From Kosakonia sp. H02 (GTDB lineage: Bacteria > Pseudomonadota > Gammaproteobacteria > Enterobacterales > Enterobacteriaceae), in assembly GCA_030704225.1 (NCBI GenBank), contig CP131915.1, positions 2,666,001-2,730,000 of the forward strand: DNA of 64,000 nucleotides. The letters run 5' to 3'. Under the pieces are notes generated by a model. The model saw nothing but the letters and a program-made list of their open reading frames with translations, made no database searches and had not been told where the DNA came from. Below are positions 1 to 8,142 of the stretch, one piece after another. The position numbers and the translations under genes are program-made. Each line of letters starts with the position of its first letter. Position 1 is the first letter of the stretch.

Positions 1-144
1 CGTGATGCCAGCCACGCGGTGGCCATTCCGCCGCCGGGTTTTTGCTGGTCTTTCCCGGTCAGCGAATTTGTATTATATGAATCGCAATTTATCCGAGGGC
101 GCACCCGCTATACGCCGCTGAATCGCTGGACATTAAAAATATAA
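1..144 (+). CDS. thpR: RNA 2',3'-cyclic phosphodiesterase, 3' end only (thpR/ligT)
   Basis: Frame 1 is open from the window edge to a TAA at 142-144 and encodes the last 47 residues of a protein. The tail has the pattern seen at the end of ThpR (LigT) proteins: a FPVSEFVLYES strand, then R-x-R-Y-x-P-L and a closing W-x-L. This family of 2H phosphoesterases opens 2',3'-cyclic phosphates and can join tRNA halves with 2'-5' linkages. The two catalytic H-x-T motifs lie outside the window. Position directly before sfsA (9-bp gap) matches the E. coli order. The start is not visible. Confidence 0.8.
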   Translation, partial: RDASHAVAIPPPGFCWSFPVSEFVLYESQFIRGRTRYTPLNRWTLKI

Positions 145-153
145 GGAAGCCGA

Positions 154-858
154 ATGCAGTTCGTCCCGCCGCTTAAATCTGCCACGCTTATTTTGCGTTA
201 TAAGCGCTTTCTCGCGGATGTCATTACACCTGAAGGGGAAACGCTGACATTACATTGCCCAAATACCGGCGCAATGACCGGTTGCGCGACGCCAGGCGAT
301 ACGGTCTGGTATTCCACTTCGAATAATCTGAAGCGCAAATATGCCCACACCTGGGAATTGACTGAAACTCAGCAGGGGGCATTTATCTGCGTTAATACTC
401 AGCGGGCAAATATGTTGACAAAAGAGGCTATTCTCGCTGACCGTCTGCCTGAGCTAACGGGCTATAGCTCACTGAAAAGCGAAGTAAAATATGGTGCGGA
501 GCGTAGCAGAATTGATTTTCTGTTGCAGGCGGACGACAGGCGCAACTGCTATATTGAAGTCAAATCGGTCACGCTCGCCGAGCAGCAGTCAGGCTATTTC
601 CCGGATGCGGTCACACTGCGTGGGCAAAAGCATCTGCGGGAATTAATGAGCGTAGCGGCCAATGGCGACCGTGCAGTGATTCTTTTTGCCGTACTGCACT
701 CCGCCGTTGAACATTTCTCACCCGCACGCCATATTGACGGGGAATACGCACGATTATTGAGTGAAGCACATCGCCGGGGGGTAGAAGTTATCGCTTATAA
801 AGCGGAACTTTCTGCCGATAATATTACTCTTAGCTTGCCGCTACCGTTTTCGCTCTAA
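154..858 (+). CDS. sfsA: SfsA, sugar fermentation stimulation protein
   Basis: A 234-residue protein, the same length as E. coli SfsA. In E. coli the gene was found because extra copies restore maltose use in a crp* background, and the protein binds DNA non-specifically; its biochemical role is unsettled. The N-terminal half is an OB-like domain with an NTGAMTGC segment. The C-terminal half carries a PD-(D/E)XK nuclease-like core, visible as R-I-D-F near residue 120 and Y-I-E-V-K-S near residue 135. The ATG is preceded by AGGAAG a few bases upstream and follows thpR closely, suggesting co-transcription. Confidence 0.93.
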   Translation: MQFVPPLKSATLILRYKRFLADVITPEGETLTLHCPNTGAMTGCATPGDTVWYSTSNNLKRKYAHTWELTETQQGAFICVNTQRANMLTKEAILADRLPELTGYSSLKSEVKYGAERSRIDFLLQADDRRNCYIEVKSVTLAEQQSGYFPDAVTLRGQKHLRELMSVAANGDRAVILFAVLHSAVEHFSPARHIDGEYARLLSEAHRRGVEVIAYKAELSADNITLSLPLPFSL

Positions 859-1031
859 AGGCAAGCAATTGACGAATAAGTGATTTGGTCGCGTGCGCAA
901 ATACGCTTTTCTTCACAGGGTTGTCAAGTGTTACGTTTGGATATTTGCCATCCGTAAAAGCATCTGCTATTTATAGCGGCCTGATTTTTCCCCCACACGG
1001 GGATCGATAGTGCGTGTTAAGGAGAAGCAAC

Positions 1032-1487
1032 ATGCAAGAAGGGCAAAACCGTAAAACATCGTCCCTGAGTATTCTCGCCATCGCTGGGGTGGAGCCGTAT
1101 CAAGAGAAGCCGGGCGAAGAGTATATGAACGAAGCCCAGCTGGCACACTTCAAGCGAATCCTTGAAGCATGGCGTAATCAACTTAGGGATGAAGTCGATC
1201 GCACCGTTACGCATATGCAGGACGAAGCAGCTAACTTCCCGGATCCGGTTGACCGTGCCGCTCAGGAAGAAGAGTTCAGCCTCGAACTGCGTAACCGTGA
1301 TCGCGAGCGCAAGCTGATTAAAAAGATCGAGAAAACGCTGAAAAAAGTAGAAGACGAAGATTTCGGCTTCTGCGAATCCTGTGGCGTTGAAATCGGTATC
1401 CGTCGTCTGGAAGCGCGTCCGACTGCCGATCTGTGCATCGACTGCAAAACCCTGGCGGAAATCCGCGAAAAACAGATGGCGGGTTAA
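1032..1487 (+). CDS. dksA: DksA, RNA polymerase-binding transcription factor
   Basis: The 151-residue product is nearly identical to E. coli DksA. It enters the RNA polymerase secondary channel and, with ppGpp, redirects transcription during the stringent response. Visible parts are the long coiled-coil region (about residues 35-110) with the D-x-x-D-x-A tip (DPVDRAA) and a C-terminal zinc finger of the C-x2-C...C-x2-C kind (CESC and CIDC). I chose the ATG at 1032, preceded by AAGGAG at 1019-1024, over the in-frame upstream start because it gives the family N-terminus MQEGQNRKTS. It has its own leader of about 170 bp after sfsA. Confidence 0.97.
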   Translation: MQEGQNRKTSSLSILAIAGVEPYQEKPGEEYMNEAQLAHFKRILEAWRNQLRDEVDRTVTHMQDEAANFPDPVDRAAQEEEFSLELRNRDRERKLIKKIEKTLKKVEDEDFGFCESCGVEIGIRRLEARPTADLCIDCKTLAEIREKQMAG

Positions 1488-1505
1488 TCCACCGACATCT
1501 TTGAT

Positions 1506-1535
1506 GACGCTCCGCTAAAGCGTGGCGTCTCTTAT
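1506..1535 (+). terminator. Probable dksA terminator hairpin
   Basis: GACGC at 1506-1510 and CGCT at 1513-1516 pair with AGCG at 1519-1522 and GCGTC at 1525-1529, leaving a two-base internal mismatch. The stem is followed by TCTTAT, a modest U-rich tail. It lies just after dksA and before gluQ, so read-through could still feed gluQ. Confidence 0.5.
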
Positions 1536-1578
1536 ACGGCGGGAGTGATTCCCGCCCTATATTTTCTTGCCTGTCGAT

Positions 1579-2475
1579 ATGCCTGACTCACACTATATCG
1601 GGCGCTTTGCGCCGTCCCCATCCGGTGAACTGCATTTTGGTTCGTTAATTGCCGCTCTCGGCAGCTATCTGCAAGCCCGTGCGCATCACGGTGTCTGGCG
1701 GGTACGCATCGAAGATATCGATCCCCCTCGCGAAGTCCCCGGCGCGGCCAACATTATTTTACGCCAGCTTGAACAGTATGGTTTGCACTGGGACGGTGAC
1801 GTGCTGTGGCAATCTCAACGCCATGACGCTTACCGCGAGGTGCTGGAACGCCTTCATCGTGAAGGGCTAAGTTATTTTTGCACCTGTACGCGGGCGCGTA
1901 TCCAGAGCGTTGGCGGCACGTACGACGGCCATTGCCGCACGCTGAATAATGGCGCGGAAAATGCCGCGGTGCGCCTGCTGCAACGCCATCCGGTGCTGGA
2001 ATTTACTGACAGCCTACGCGGTCGGATCGTGGCCGATGAGAGACTGGCACGCGAAGATTTTATTATTCACCGCCGTGATGGACTATTTGCTTACAATTTG
2101 GCGGTGGTCGTCGATGACCACTTTCAGGGTGTGACGGAGATCGTACGCGGCGCAGATTTAATTGAGCCAACGGTACGGCAAATTTCGCTCTATCAGCAGC
2201 TTGGCTGGCCGGTGCCAGGGTATATTCATCTGCCGCTCGCCCTTAATGAACAGGGCAATAAGCTCTCTAAGCAGAACCATGCGCCCGCCTTACCCGGCGG
2301 CGATCCGCGCCCTATGATAATCAGGGCTTTACAATTTTTGAACCAGGATGTAACAAAAGAGTGGCAGGATCTGCCCATCGATACGTTGCTGGAAAAGGCA
2401 GTGGCAAACTGGTCGATTTCCCGTGTTCCTGTAACACAGGATGCGAATACGGCATTCTCAAATGCCTTTCGCTGA
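1579..2475 (+). CDS. gluQ: Glutamyl-Q tRNA(Asp) synthetase
   Basis: A 298-residue paralogue of the glutamyl-tRNA synthetase catalytic domain. It activates glutamate without tRNA and attaches it to queuosine at position 34 of tRNA(Asp). The class I signatures are visible: a HIGH-like HFGS in the FAPSPSGELHFGS segment near the N-terminus, and a KMSK-like KLSKQ near residue 230. The zinc site C-T-C...Y-x3-C sits around residues 100-120. The anticodon-binding domain of GltX is absent, as expected. ATG 1579 gives the usual N-terminus; an in-frame TTG at 1567 would add four residues. The dksA-gluQ adjacency is conserved in enterobacteria. Confidence 0.94.
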   Translation: MPDSHYIGRFAPSPSGELHFGSLIAALGSYLQARAHHGVWRVRIEDIDPPREVPGAANIILRQLEQYGLHWDGDVLWQSQRHDAYREVLERLHREGLSYFCTCTRARIQSVGGTYDGHCRTLNNGAENAAVRLLQRHPVLEFTDSLRGRIVADERLAREDFIIHRRDGLFAYNLAVVVDDHFQGVTEIVRGADLIEPTVRQISLYQQLGWPVPGYIHLPLALNEQGNKLSKQNHAPALPGGDPRPMIIRALQFLNQDVTKEWQDLPIDTLLEKAVANWSISRVPVTQDANTAFSNAFR

Positions 2476-2531
2476 GCTATGATTAGCCGCTATTTTTTTG
2501 TCCTGACGTCTTGACACTACCGAGGTGTACT

Positions 2532-3929
2532 ATTTTTACCCGAGTCGCTAATTTTTGCCGCAAGGTGCTAAGCCGCGAAGAGAGCATGGCCGTTGAGGCT
2601 TTGGCCCAACCGCAGATGACGGTTATTCCGCGTGAACAGCACGCTATTTCCCGCAAAGATATCAGTGAAAATGCGCTCAAAGTGCTCTATCGGCTGAATA
2701 AAGCGGGCTATGACGCTTACCTGGTAGGCGGCGGTGTGCGCGATTTATTGCTGGGCAAAAAACCAAAAGATTTTGACGTGACCACCAGCGCGACGCCGGA
2801 TCAGGTACGTAAACTGTTTCGCAACTGCCGTCTGGTTGGCCGCCGTTTCCGCCTGGCGCATGTCATGTTTGGGCCGGAAATCATCGAAGTGGCCACTTTC
2901 CGTGGTCATCACGACGATCAACAAACCGATCGCACTATCTCCCAACGCGGGCAGAACGGCATGTTGCTGCGTGACAACATCTTCGGTTCGATCGAAGAAG
3001 ATGCCCAGCGTCGCGATTTCACCATCAACAGCCTCTATTACAGCGTGTCCGATTTTACCGTTCGTGATTACGTCGGCGGCATGCGCGACCTCGAAGAAGG
3101 CATTATTCGTCTGATCGGCAACCCGGAAACCCGCTACCGCGAAGATCCGGTGCGCATGTTGCGCGCGGTGCGTTTCGCCGCCAAGCTCGGTATGCGCATC
3201 AGCGAAGAGACCGCCGAACCTATTCCGCGTCTGGCGACCTTAATTAACGATGTGCCTCCGGCGCGTCTGTTTGAGGAATCGCTCAAGCTAATGCAAGCGG
3301 GCTACGGTTACGACACTTACCAGCTCCTGCGTGAATATGGCCTCTTTCAACCTCTTTTCCCGACCATCACCCGCTATTTCACCGAACAAGGTGATAGCCC
3401 GATGGAGCGCATCATTGCGCAGGTGCTGAAAAACACCGATAACCGCATTCATAATGATATGCGCGTAAACCCGGCATTTCTGTTTGCCGCCATGTTCTGG
3501 TATCCGCTGCTGGAAAACGCGCAGCGTATTACCCAGGAAGGCGGGCTGGCCTATTACGATGCATTTGCGCTGGCAATGAATGACGTACTCGACGAAGCGT
3601 GCCGCTCGCTGGCCATTCCGAAACGTATTACGACGCTTATTCGCGATATCTGGCAGTTGCAACTGCGGATGTCGCGCCGTCAGGGCAAACGTGCGTGGAA
3701 ACTGATGGAGCATCCGAAATTCCGTGCCTCTTATGATTTGCTGGCGCTGCGTGCCGAAGCGGAAAATAACAGCGAACTGCAACGCCTGACAAAATGGTGG
3801 GGCGAGTTCCAGGTTTCCGCACCGCCGACCCAAAAACATATGCTTGATGATTTAGGCGAAGAACCGGCAGAGCGCCGTCGCCACCGCCGCCCGCGTAAAC
3901 GCGCCCCGCGCCGTGAGGGCAGTGCGTGA
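2532..3929 (+). CDS. pcnB: Poly(A) polymerase I, apparent AUU start
   Basis: PcnB adds 3' poly(A) tails that target RNAs for decay and controls ColE1-type plasmid copy number through RNA I. The nucleotidyltransferase core is visible as LVGGGVRDLLLG followed by the D-F-D metal-binding pair, then the RNA-binding neck, and a very basic C-terminus (RRHRRPRKRAPRRE). No ATG or GTG gives the family N-terminus. ATT at 2532 does: it starts I-F-T-R-V-A-N-F-C-R and lies five to eight bases after GAGG at 2522-2525, giving 465 residues, the E. coli length. E. coli pcnB is known to use an AUU start. An in-frame TTG at 2511 and ATG at 2586 are alternatives. Confidence 0.93.
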   Translation: MFTRVANFCRKVLSREESMAVEALAQPQMTVIPREQHAISRKDISENALKVLYRLNKAGYDAYLVGGGVRDLLLGKKPKDFDVTTSATPDQVRKLFRNCRLVGRRFRLAHVMFGPEIIEVATFRGHHDDQQTDRTISQRGQNGMLLRDNIFGSIEEDAQRRDFTINSLYYSVSDFTVRDYVGGMRDLEEGIIRLIGNPETRYREDPVRMLRAVRFAAKLGMRISEETAEPIPRLATLINDVPPARLFEESLKLMQAGYGYDTYQLLREYGLFQPLFPTITRYFTEQGDSPMERIIAQVLKNTDNRIHNDMRVNPAFLFAAMFWYPLLENAQRITQEGGLAYYDAFALAMNDVLDEACRSLAIPKRITTLIRDIWQLQLRMSRRQGKRAWKLMEHPKFRASYDLLALRAEAENNSELQRLTKWWGEFQVSAPPTQKHMLDDLGEEPAERRRHRRPRKRAPRREGSA

Positions 3930-4405
3930 CCGTCGCGTATATCGCGCTGGGCAGCAATCTCTCTTCGCCGCTCGACCAGGTTAACGCCGCGATTGCCGCT
4001 ATCGGGGAGATCCCGCAAAGCCGTATCGTGGCGGTTTCCTCGCTCTATCGCACGCCCCCGCTCGGTCCGCCTGATCAGCCCGATTACCTCAACGCCGCCG
4101 TTGCGCTGGAGACCTCTCTTTCGCCAGAAATGCTGCTTGAGAATACCCAACGCATTGAGCTGCAACAGGGACGCGTGCGCAAAGCAGAGCGCTGGGGGCC
4201 GCGCACACTCGATCTCGACATTATGTTATTCGGCAATGAGACGCTGAACACAGAGCGGCTCACCCTTCCCCATTACGACATGAAAAACCGTGGGTTTATG
4301 CTGTGGCCGCTGTTTGAAATCGCGCCGGATCTGCACTTCCCGGATGGCGAATCGTTACAGGCCACTCTTGCGCGTCTGAACGCGCCGAAACCCGCTGCCT
4401 GGTAA
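3926..4405 (+). CDS. folK: 6-hydroxymethyl-7,8-dihydropterin pyrophosphokinase
   Basis: A 159-residue HPPK, equal in length to the E. coli enzyme. It transfers pyrophosphate from ATP to 6-hydroxymethyl-dihydropterin, the step before dihydropteroate synthase in folate synthesis. The HPPK signature is present as RWGPRTLDLDIMLFG (about residues 88-102), which supplies the two magnesium-binding aspartates. The GTG start at 3926 overlaps the pcnB stop (GTGA), so the two are translationally coupled as in E. coli. Confidence 0.96.
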   Translation: MTVAYIALGSNLSSPLDQVNAAIAAIGEIPQSRIVAVSSLYRTPPLGPPDQPDYLNAAVALETSLSPEMLLENTQRIELQQGRVRKAERWGPRTLDLDIMLFGNETLNTERLTLPHYDMKNRGFMLWPLFEIAPDLHFPDGESLQATLARLNAPKPAAW

Positions 4406-4449
4406 TCGCCCTTTCTTTGTGACCCGCGCCAATGGGTTGCCTAAAATCA

Positions 4450-4477
4450 TTGCCCGTCTGAATGTTGCTGATAGAAT
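4450..4477 (+). promoter_or_regulatory. Candidate sigma-70 promoter for panB
   Basis: TTGCCC (4450-4455) and TAGAAT (4472-4477) are separated by 16 bp, placing the likely transcript start about 25-28 bp before the panB ATG at 4512. This is pattern reading only. Confidence 0.45.
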
Positions 4478-4511
4478 GCGCCAGAATCGCTTTCGACTAT
4501 CAGGAAACGCT

Positions 4512-5303
4512 ATGAAACCCACCACCCTTTCGTGGCTGCTTAAATGCAAGCAAGAGAAAAAACGCTTCGCCACTATCACCGCATACGACTACAGCTTCGC
4601 GAAACTGTTTGCCGAAGAAGGAATTAACGTGATGCTGGTGGGTGACTCGTTAGGGATGACGGTACAAGGTCATGACTCTACCCTGCCGGTGACGGTTGCC
4701 GATATCGCCTATCACACGCAGGCCGTGCGCCGTGGTGCGCCCGCGTGTTTGCTGCTTGCCGACTTGCCATTTATGGCTTACGCCACGCCTGAGCAGGCGT
4801 TTGAACATTCCGCCGTGGTGATGCGTGCCGGTGCCAATATGGTGAAAATAGAAGGTGGCCGCTGGCTGGCCCCGACGGTGAAAATGCTCACCGAACGCGC
4901 CGTACCGGTGTGTGGTCATCTCGGTTTAACCCCGCAATCCGTGAACATTTTCGGCGGTTACAAAGTCCAGGGGCGCGGCGACGCCGCACAGGGACTGTAT
5001 GAAGATGCACTGGCGCTGGAAGCCGCGGGCGCGCAGTTGCTGGTGCTGGAGTGCGTGCCGGTTGAACTGGCGCAGCGTATTACCGACGCGTTGACCATTC
5101 CGGTTATCGGTATTGGCGCGGGCAATGTCACCGACGGCCAGATCCTCGTAATGCATGACGCGTTTGGCATTACCGGCGGACATATTCCAAAATTTGCCAA
5201 GAATTTCCTCAATGAAGCAGGCGACATGCGCGCGGCCGTCAGGCAGTATGTGGCTGAAGTCGAGTCCGGGGTTTATCCGGGCGAAGAACACAGTTTCCAT
5301 TAA
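4512..5303 (+). CDS. panB: 3-methyl-2-oxobutanoate hydroxymethyltransferase
   Basis: PanB (ketopantoate hydroxymethyltransferase) uses methylene-tetrahydrofolate to convert alpha-ketoisovalerate to ketopantoate, the first step toward pantothenate. The 263-residue product has the conserved ITAYDYSFAKL, LVGDSLGM (metal-binding Asp), VKIEGG and GIGAG motifs of the TIM-barrel enzyme. ATG 4512 follows an AGGAAA ribosome site and gives the E. coli-type N-terminus; an upstream in-frame extension to 4419 lies in the promoter region and is rejected. panC follows 11 bp later. Confidence 0.97.
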   Translation: MKPTTLSWLLKCKQEKKRFATITAYDYSFAKLFAEEGINVMLVGDSLGMTVQGHDSTLPVTVADIAYHTQAVRRGAPACLLLADLPFMAYATPEQAFEHSAVVMRAGANMVKIEGGRWLAPTVKMLTERAVPVCGHLGLTPQSVNIFGGYKVQGRGDAAQGLYEDALALEAAGAQLLVLECVPVELAQRITDALTIPVIGIGAGNVTDGQILVMHDAFGITGGHIPKFAKNFLNEAGDMRAAVRQYVAEVESGVYPGEEHSFH

Positions 5304-5314
5304 GGAGCTAAGTT

Positions 5315-6184
5315 GTGTTGATTATTGAAACCCTCCCGCTGCTGCGTCAGCATATCCGCCGACTACGCCAGGAAGGAAAACGCATTGCGCTGGTCCCGAC
5401 GATGGGCAACCTGCACCATGGTCATATGAAACTGGTCGATGAAGCCAAAGCCCGCGCCGATGCGGTGGTGGTGAGCATTTTCGTCAACCCGATGCAGTTT
5501 GACCGACCAGACGATCTGGTGCGCTACCCGCGCACGTTGCAGGAAGATTGCGAGAAACTGAACAAACGCAAAGTTGATTTCGTCTTTGCGCCTGCACCGG
5601 CGGATATCTACCCGCAGGGCACCGACAGCCAGACTTACGTTGACGTGCCGGGCATTTCTACGATGCTGGAAGGCGCAAGCCGCCCCGGCCATTTCCGCGG
5701 CGTGTCGACCATCGTCAGCAAGCTGTTTAACCTGGTTCAGCCGGATATCGCCTGCTTCGGCGAGAAGGATTACCAGCAGCTACAGCTGATCCGCAAAATG
5801 GTCGCCGATATGGGCTACGATATTGAGATTGTCGGCGTGCCGACCGTGCGGGCAAAAGATGGCCTGGCGCTCAGTTCCCGCAACGGTTATCTCAGTGCCG
5901 AACAGCGCAAAATTGCCCCGGCATTAAGCAAAGTGATGAACGCCACCGCAGAAAAATTGCAGGTGGGCGAGCGTAATGTGGAAGAGCTGGTGGCGATTGC
6001 AGAGCAGGAGATCAACGACGCTGGCTTACGCGCCGATGATATCCAAATCCGCGACGCGGATACTTTGCAAGCGCTGTCAGAGAGCAGCGAGCGGGCGGTG
6101 ATTTTGATGGCGGCATGGCTCGGCCAGGCGCGGCTTATCGACAATAAAGTGGTTGAATTCGCCCCTCAGACAGGACAGAAATAA
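5315..6184 (+). CDS. panC: Pantothenate synthetase
   Basis: PanC joins pantoate and beta-alanine with ATP via a pantoyl-adenylate. The 289-residue product is a few residues longer than E. coli PanC (283), with the extra length at the C-terminus (EFAPQTGQK). The HIGH-like HHGH in PTMGNLHHGHM (about residues 27-37) and the KMSK-like region with LSSRNGYL mark the nucleotidyltransferase fold. The start is GTG at 5315, after the TAAGGAG that overlaps the panB stop. Confidence 0.97.
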   Translation: MLIIETLPLLRQHIRRLRQEGKRIALVPTMGNLHHGHMKLVDEAKARADAVVVSIFVNPMQFDRPDDLVRYPRTLQEDCEKLNKRKVDFVFAPAPADIYPQGTDSQTYVDVPGISTMLEGASRPGHFRGVSTIVSKLFNLVQPDIACFGEKDYQQLQLIRKMVADMGYDIEIVGVPTVRAKDGLALSSRNGYLSAEQRKIAPALSKVMNATAEKLQVGERNVEELVAIAEQEINDAGLRADDIQIRDADTLQALSESSERAVILMAAWLGQARLIDNKVVEFAPQTGQK

Positions 6185-6288
6185 TCTGGCACTACGCCAT
6201 GCCGGTTTGAGCGTGGCGAAAACAGACGGGGAATACGCAGGGAGCCGCCCCGTTTTCGGCTTAATTATCAGTAACAAAGGTTTAACTT

Positions 6289-6669
6289 ATGATTCGCACT
6301 ATGCTGCAAGGCAAGCTCCACCGCGTCAAAGTGACTCAGGCCGACCTGCATTACGAAGGCTCCTGCGCCATTGACCAGGATTTCCTTGAGGCGGCCGGTA
6401 TTCTGGAATACGAAGCCATTGATATTTATAACGTGACCAACGGTAAACGCTTTTCGACCTATGCGATTGCCGGTGAGCGCGGCTCCCGCATTATTTCCGT
6501 TAACGGCGCGGCTGCGCACTGCGCGGACGTGGGCGATATCCTGATTATCGCCAGTTACGTCACCATGCCGGACGAGGTTGCCCGTAGCTGGCAGCCGAAA
6601 GTGGCCTATTTTGATGGCGACAACGAGATGAAACGCACCGCGAAAGCCGTGCCGGTTCAGGTTGCCTGA
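6289..6669 (+). CDS. panD: Aspartate 1-decarboxylase, pyruvoyl enzyme
   Basis: PanD makes beta-alanine from aspartate for PanC. The 126-residue proenzyme cleaves itself between Gly24 and Ser25 (visible as Y-E-G-S-C) to give a beta chain and an alpha chain whose N-terminal pyruvoyl group is the cofactor. Length equals the E. coli protein. It is separated from panC by 104 bp; E. coli has an extra gene (yadD/rpnC) in this interval, absent here. The stop lies 4 bp from the stop of the convergent yadE. A perfect 9-bp stem (6682-6690 with 6696-6704) inside yadE lies just downstream and could end or protect the panD transcript. Confidence 0.97.
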   Translation: MIRTMLQGKLHRVKVTQADLHYEGSCAIDQDFLEAAGILEYEAIDIYNVTNGKRFSTYAIAGERGSRIISVNGAAAHCADVGDILIIASYVTMPDEVARSWQPKVAYFDGDNEMKRTAKAVPVQVA

Positions 6670-6673
6670 TGTC

Positions 6674-7918
6674 CTACCCCTGCGGCTGGTTGCTTACCAG
6701 CCGCGACAGGGTTTCCAGCGAATCCGTCCTTAATACATACAGCCGCTTCAGTAAAAACGGGTTATCTCCCGGTTTCACCTTCCCGCGCACCGTGGTCACC
6801 GCCATATGAAAACCGGCATCATTCGCCGCTTTCACCGCTTTATCGTCATAGCCACCAAACGGGTACGACAGGTAGAGCACATGCGGGTTGAACTGCGCCA
6901 GCGCGCGGCGCGAACGCTTAAAATCAAACAAAATGTTGTGATAGTTACGGCTCAGCAAAATCGGGTGCATTGACGCATCCACCCGGTGCAGAAAATGGGT
7001 ATGCGACTGCACATCAAACACGTCCCGAATGCGGTTAAGTTCCGCGACGCTCATAAACTGTAATGACTTCGGATCCCACTTTTGCGGCTTGCGTTTGATG
7101 CGCGACGAAATAATAAACGCCGTCGCTTTGAAGCCATATTGATGCAGGATCGGATACGCGTAGCGGCTTACGGATTTCAGCCCGTCGTCAAAGGTAATCA
7201 CCACCGAACGCGCAGGTAAATTGATGCGGTTACGCACATACCCTTCCAGTTGATACATCGACAGCGTGGCGTAACCCTGGTCGCGCAGCCAGGTCATTTG
7301 ATTGGTAAAGGCGCGTACCGAAGTGGTGGTGGAGGTGTGGCGAAAACGCGTGTTCTCTTCATCGCGCAAGATGTGATGGTACGTGAGCACCGGCAGGCCG
7401 TTATCTTCCTGCGCATCAAGGCTGCTGACCCACGCCAGCCGGTTGCCAATGCGGATCTGAAACCAGGTCTGGTTCAGCCGGTCTTTTAGTTTATCGATAA
7501 TCGGGTAACGCAGGTTTTCCGCCAGCGTACCGAACTGCGGGCTGGTTTTATCCGGCGCGTTGTAGAGCGGCGTGTCCTGCCAGGTGACCAGATTCTGGTT
7601 ACTGAGCGGTTTATTCAAATCGCCCAGGCTATCTTCCACGCGTTTGTCGCCCGACACCGCCCCCAGATGCCCTTTGTCGATAAACCCGCTGCCAAAGCCG
7701 AAGCGAAAGGCGTAATAATCCTCCGCACCCGGCACCACGGCGAGGATTTGCCCGGCGCGGATATTGCCCACGGTGATAACTCTGTCACCCACCTGCGCCC
7801 AGATAGCGGCATCTTCGGTAGTTTGCATATAACGGGCGGGAATACGCTGTTCACTGACAATACTGGCAGAGGCGCTGTACGCGACGAGCAGCAACAGAAG
7901 GGTAATCAAACGAGACAT
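6674..7918 (-). CDS. yadE: Polysaccharide deacetylase family protein (YadE-like)
   Basis: A 414-residue exported protein. The N-terminus MSRLITLLLLLVAYSASAS reads as a cleavable signal peptide with no lipobox cysteine. Residues up to about 175 look like an SH3-type domain (repeated G-D and W-x-Q-x-R-I-G-N-R-L-A-W-V). The NodB homology domain follows, with motif 1 V-I-T-F-D-D-G, motif 2 S-H-T-H-x3-H and motif 3 L-S-Y-P-F-G-G, which together hold the catalytic Asp and the D-H-H metal site. E. coli yadE occupies the same position beside panD. The substrate is unknown; an N-acetylated envelope glycan is the family expectation. ATG 7918 was chosen over an upstream start because it begins the signal peptide. 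Confidence 0.87.
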   Translation of the reverse strand: MSRLITLLLLLVAYSASASIVSEQRIPARYMQTTEDAAIWAQVGDRVITVGNIRAGQILAVVPGAEDYYAFRFGFGSGFIDKGHLGAVSGDKRVEDSLGDLNKPLSNQNLVTWQDTPLYNAPDKTSPQFGTLAENLRYPIIDKLKDRLNQTWFQIRIGNRLAWVSSLDAQEDNGLPVLTYHHILRDEENTRFRHTSTTTSVRAFTNQMTWLRDQGYATLSMYQLEGYVRNRINLPARSVVITFDDGLKSVSRYAYPILHQYGFKATAFIISSRIKRKPQKWDPKSLQFMSVAELNRIRDVFDVQSHTHFLHRVDASMHPILLSRNYHNILFDFKRSRRALAQFNPHVLYLSYPFGGYDDKAVKAANDAGFHMAVTTVRGKVKPGDNPFLLKRLYVLRTDSLETLSRLVSNQPQG

Positions 7919-8030
7919 GAGACGAACCGGGTTGAGAAACTGCCCTAATTGTAACAAAAGCCTGAGGGATTCAATGGCTCGGTTTAGGTTAAAAAACGGA
8001 TTAACTCTGCGAATGACTGCTAAACCCTTT

Positions 8031-8117
8031 GCCGGATGGCGGCTACCGCCTTATCCGGCCTACAGATCGGGCATGGGTGCTGGGTTTGTAGGCCGGATAA
8101 GCGCAGCGCCATCCGGC
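8031..8117. repeat. REP pair (BIME-type) between yadE and yadH
   Basis: Two REP-like palindromic units face each other: GCCGGATGGCGGCTACCGCC running on to TTATCCGGCCTACA (8031-8064), and TGTAGGCCGGATAAGCGCAG running on to CGCCATCCGGC (8087-8117). Their outer arms are inverted copies and a 22-bp spacer lies between. This is the classical bacterial interspersed mosaic element layout in an intergenic region. Confidence 0.9.
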
Positions 8118-8142
8118 GAACAAATGGCCAGCAAAACGTAAA

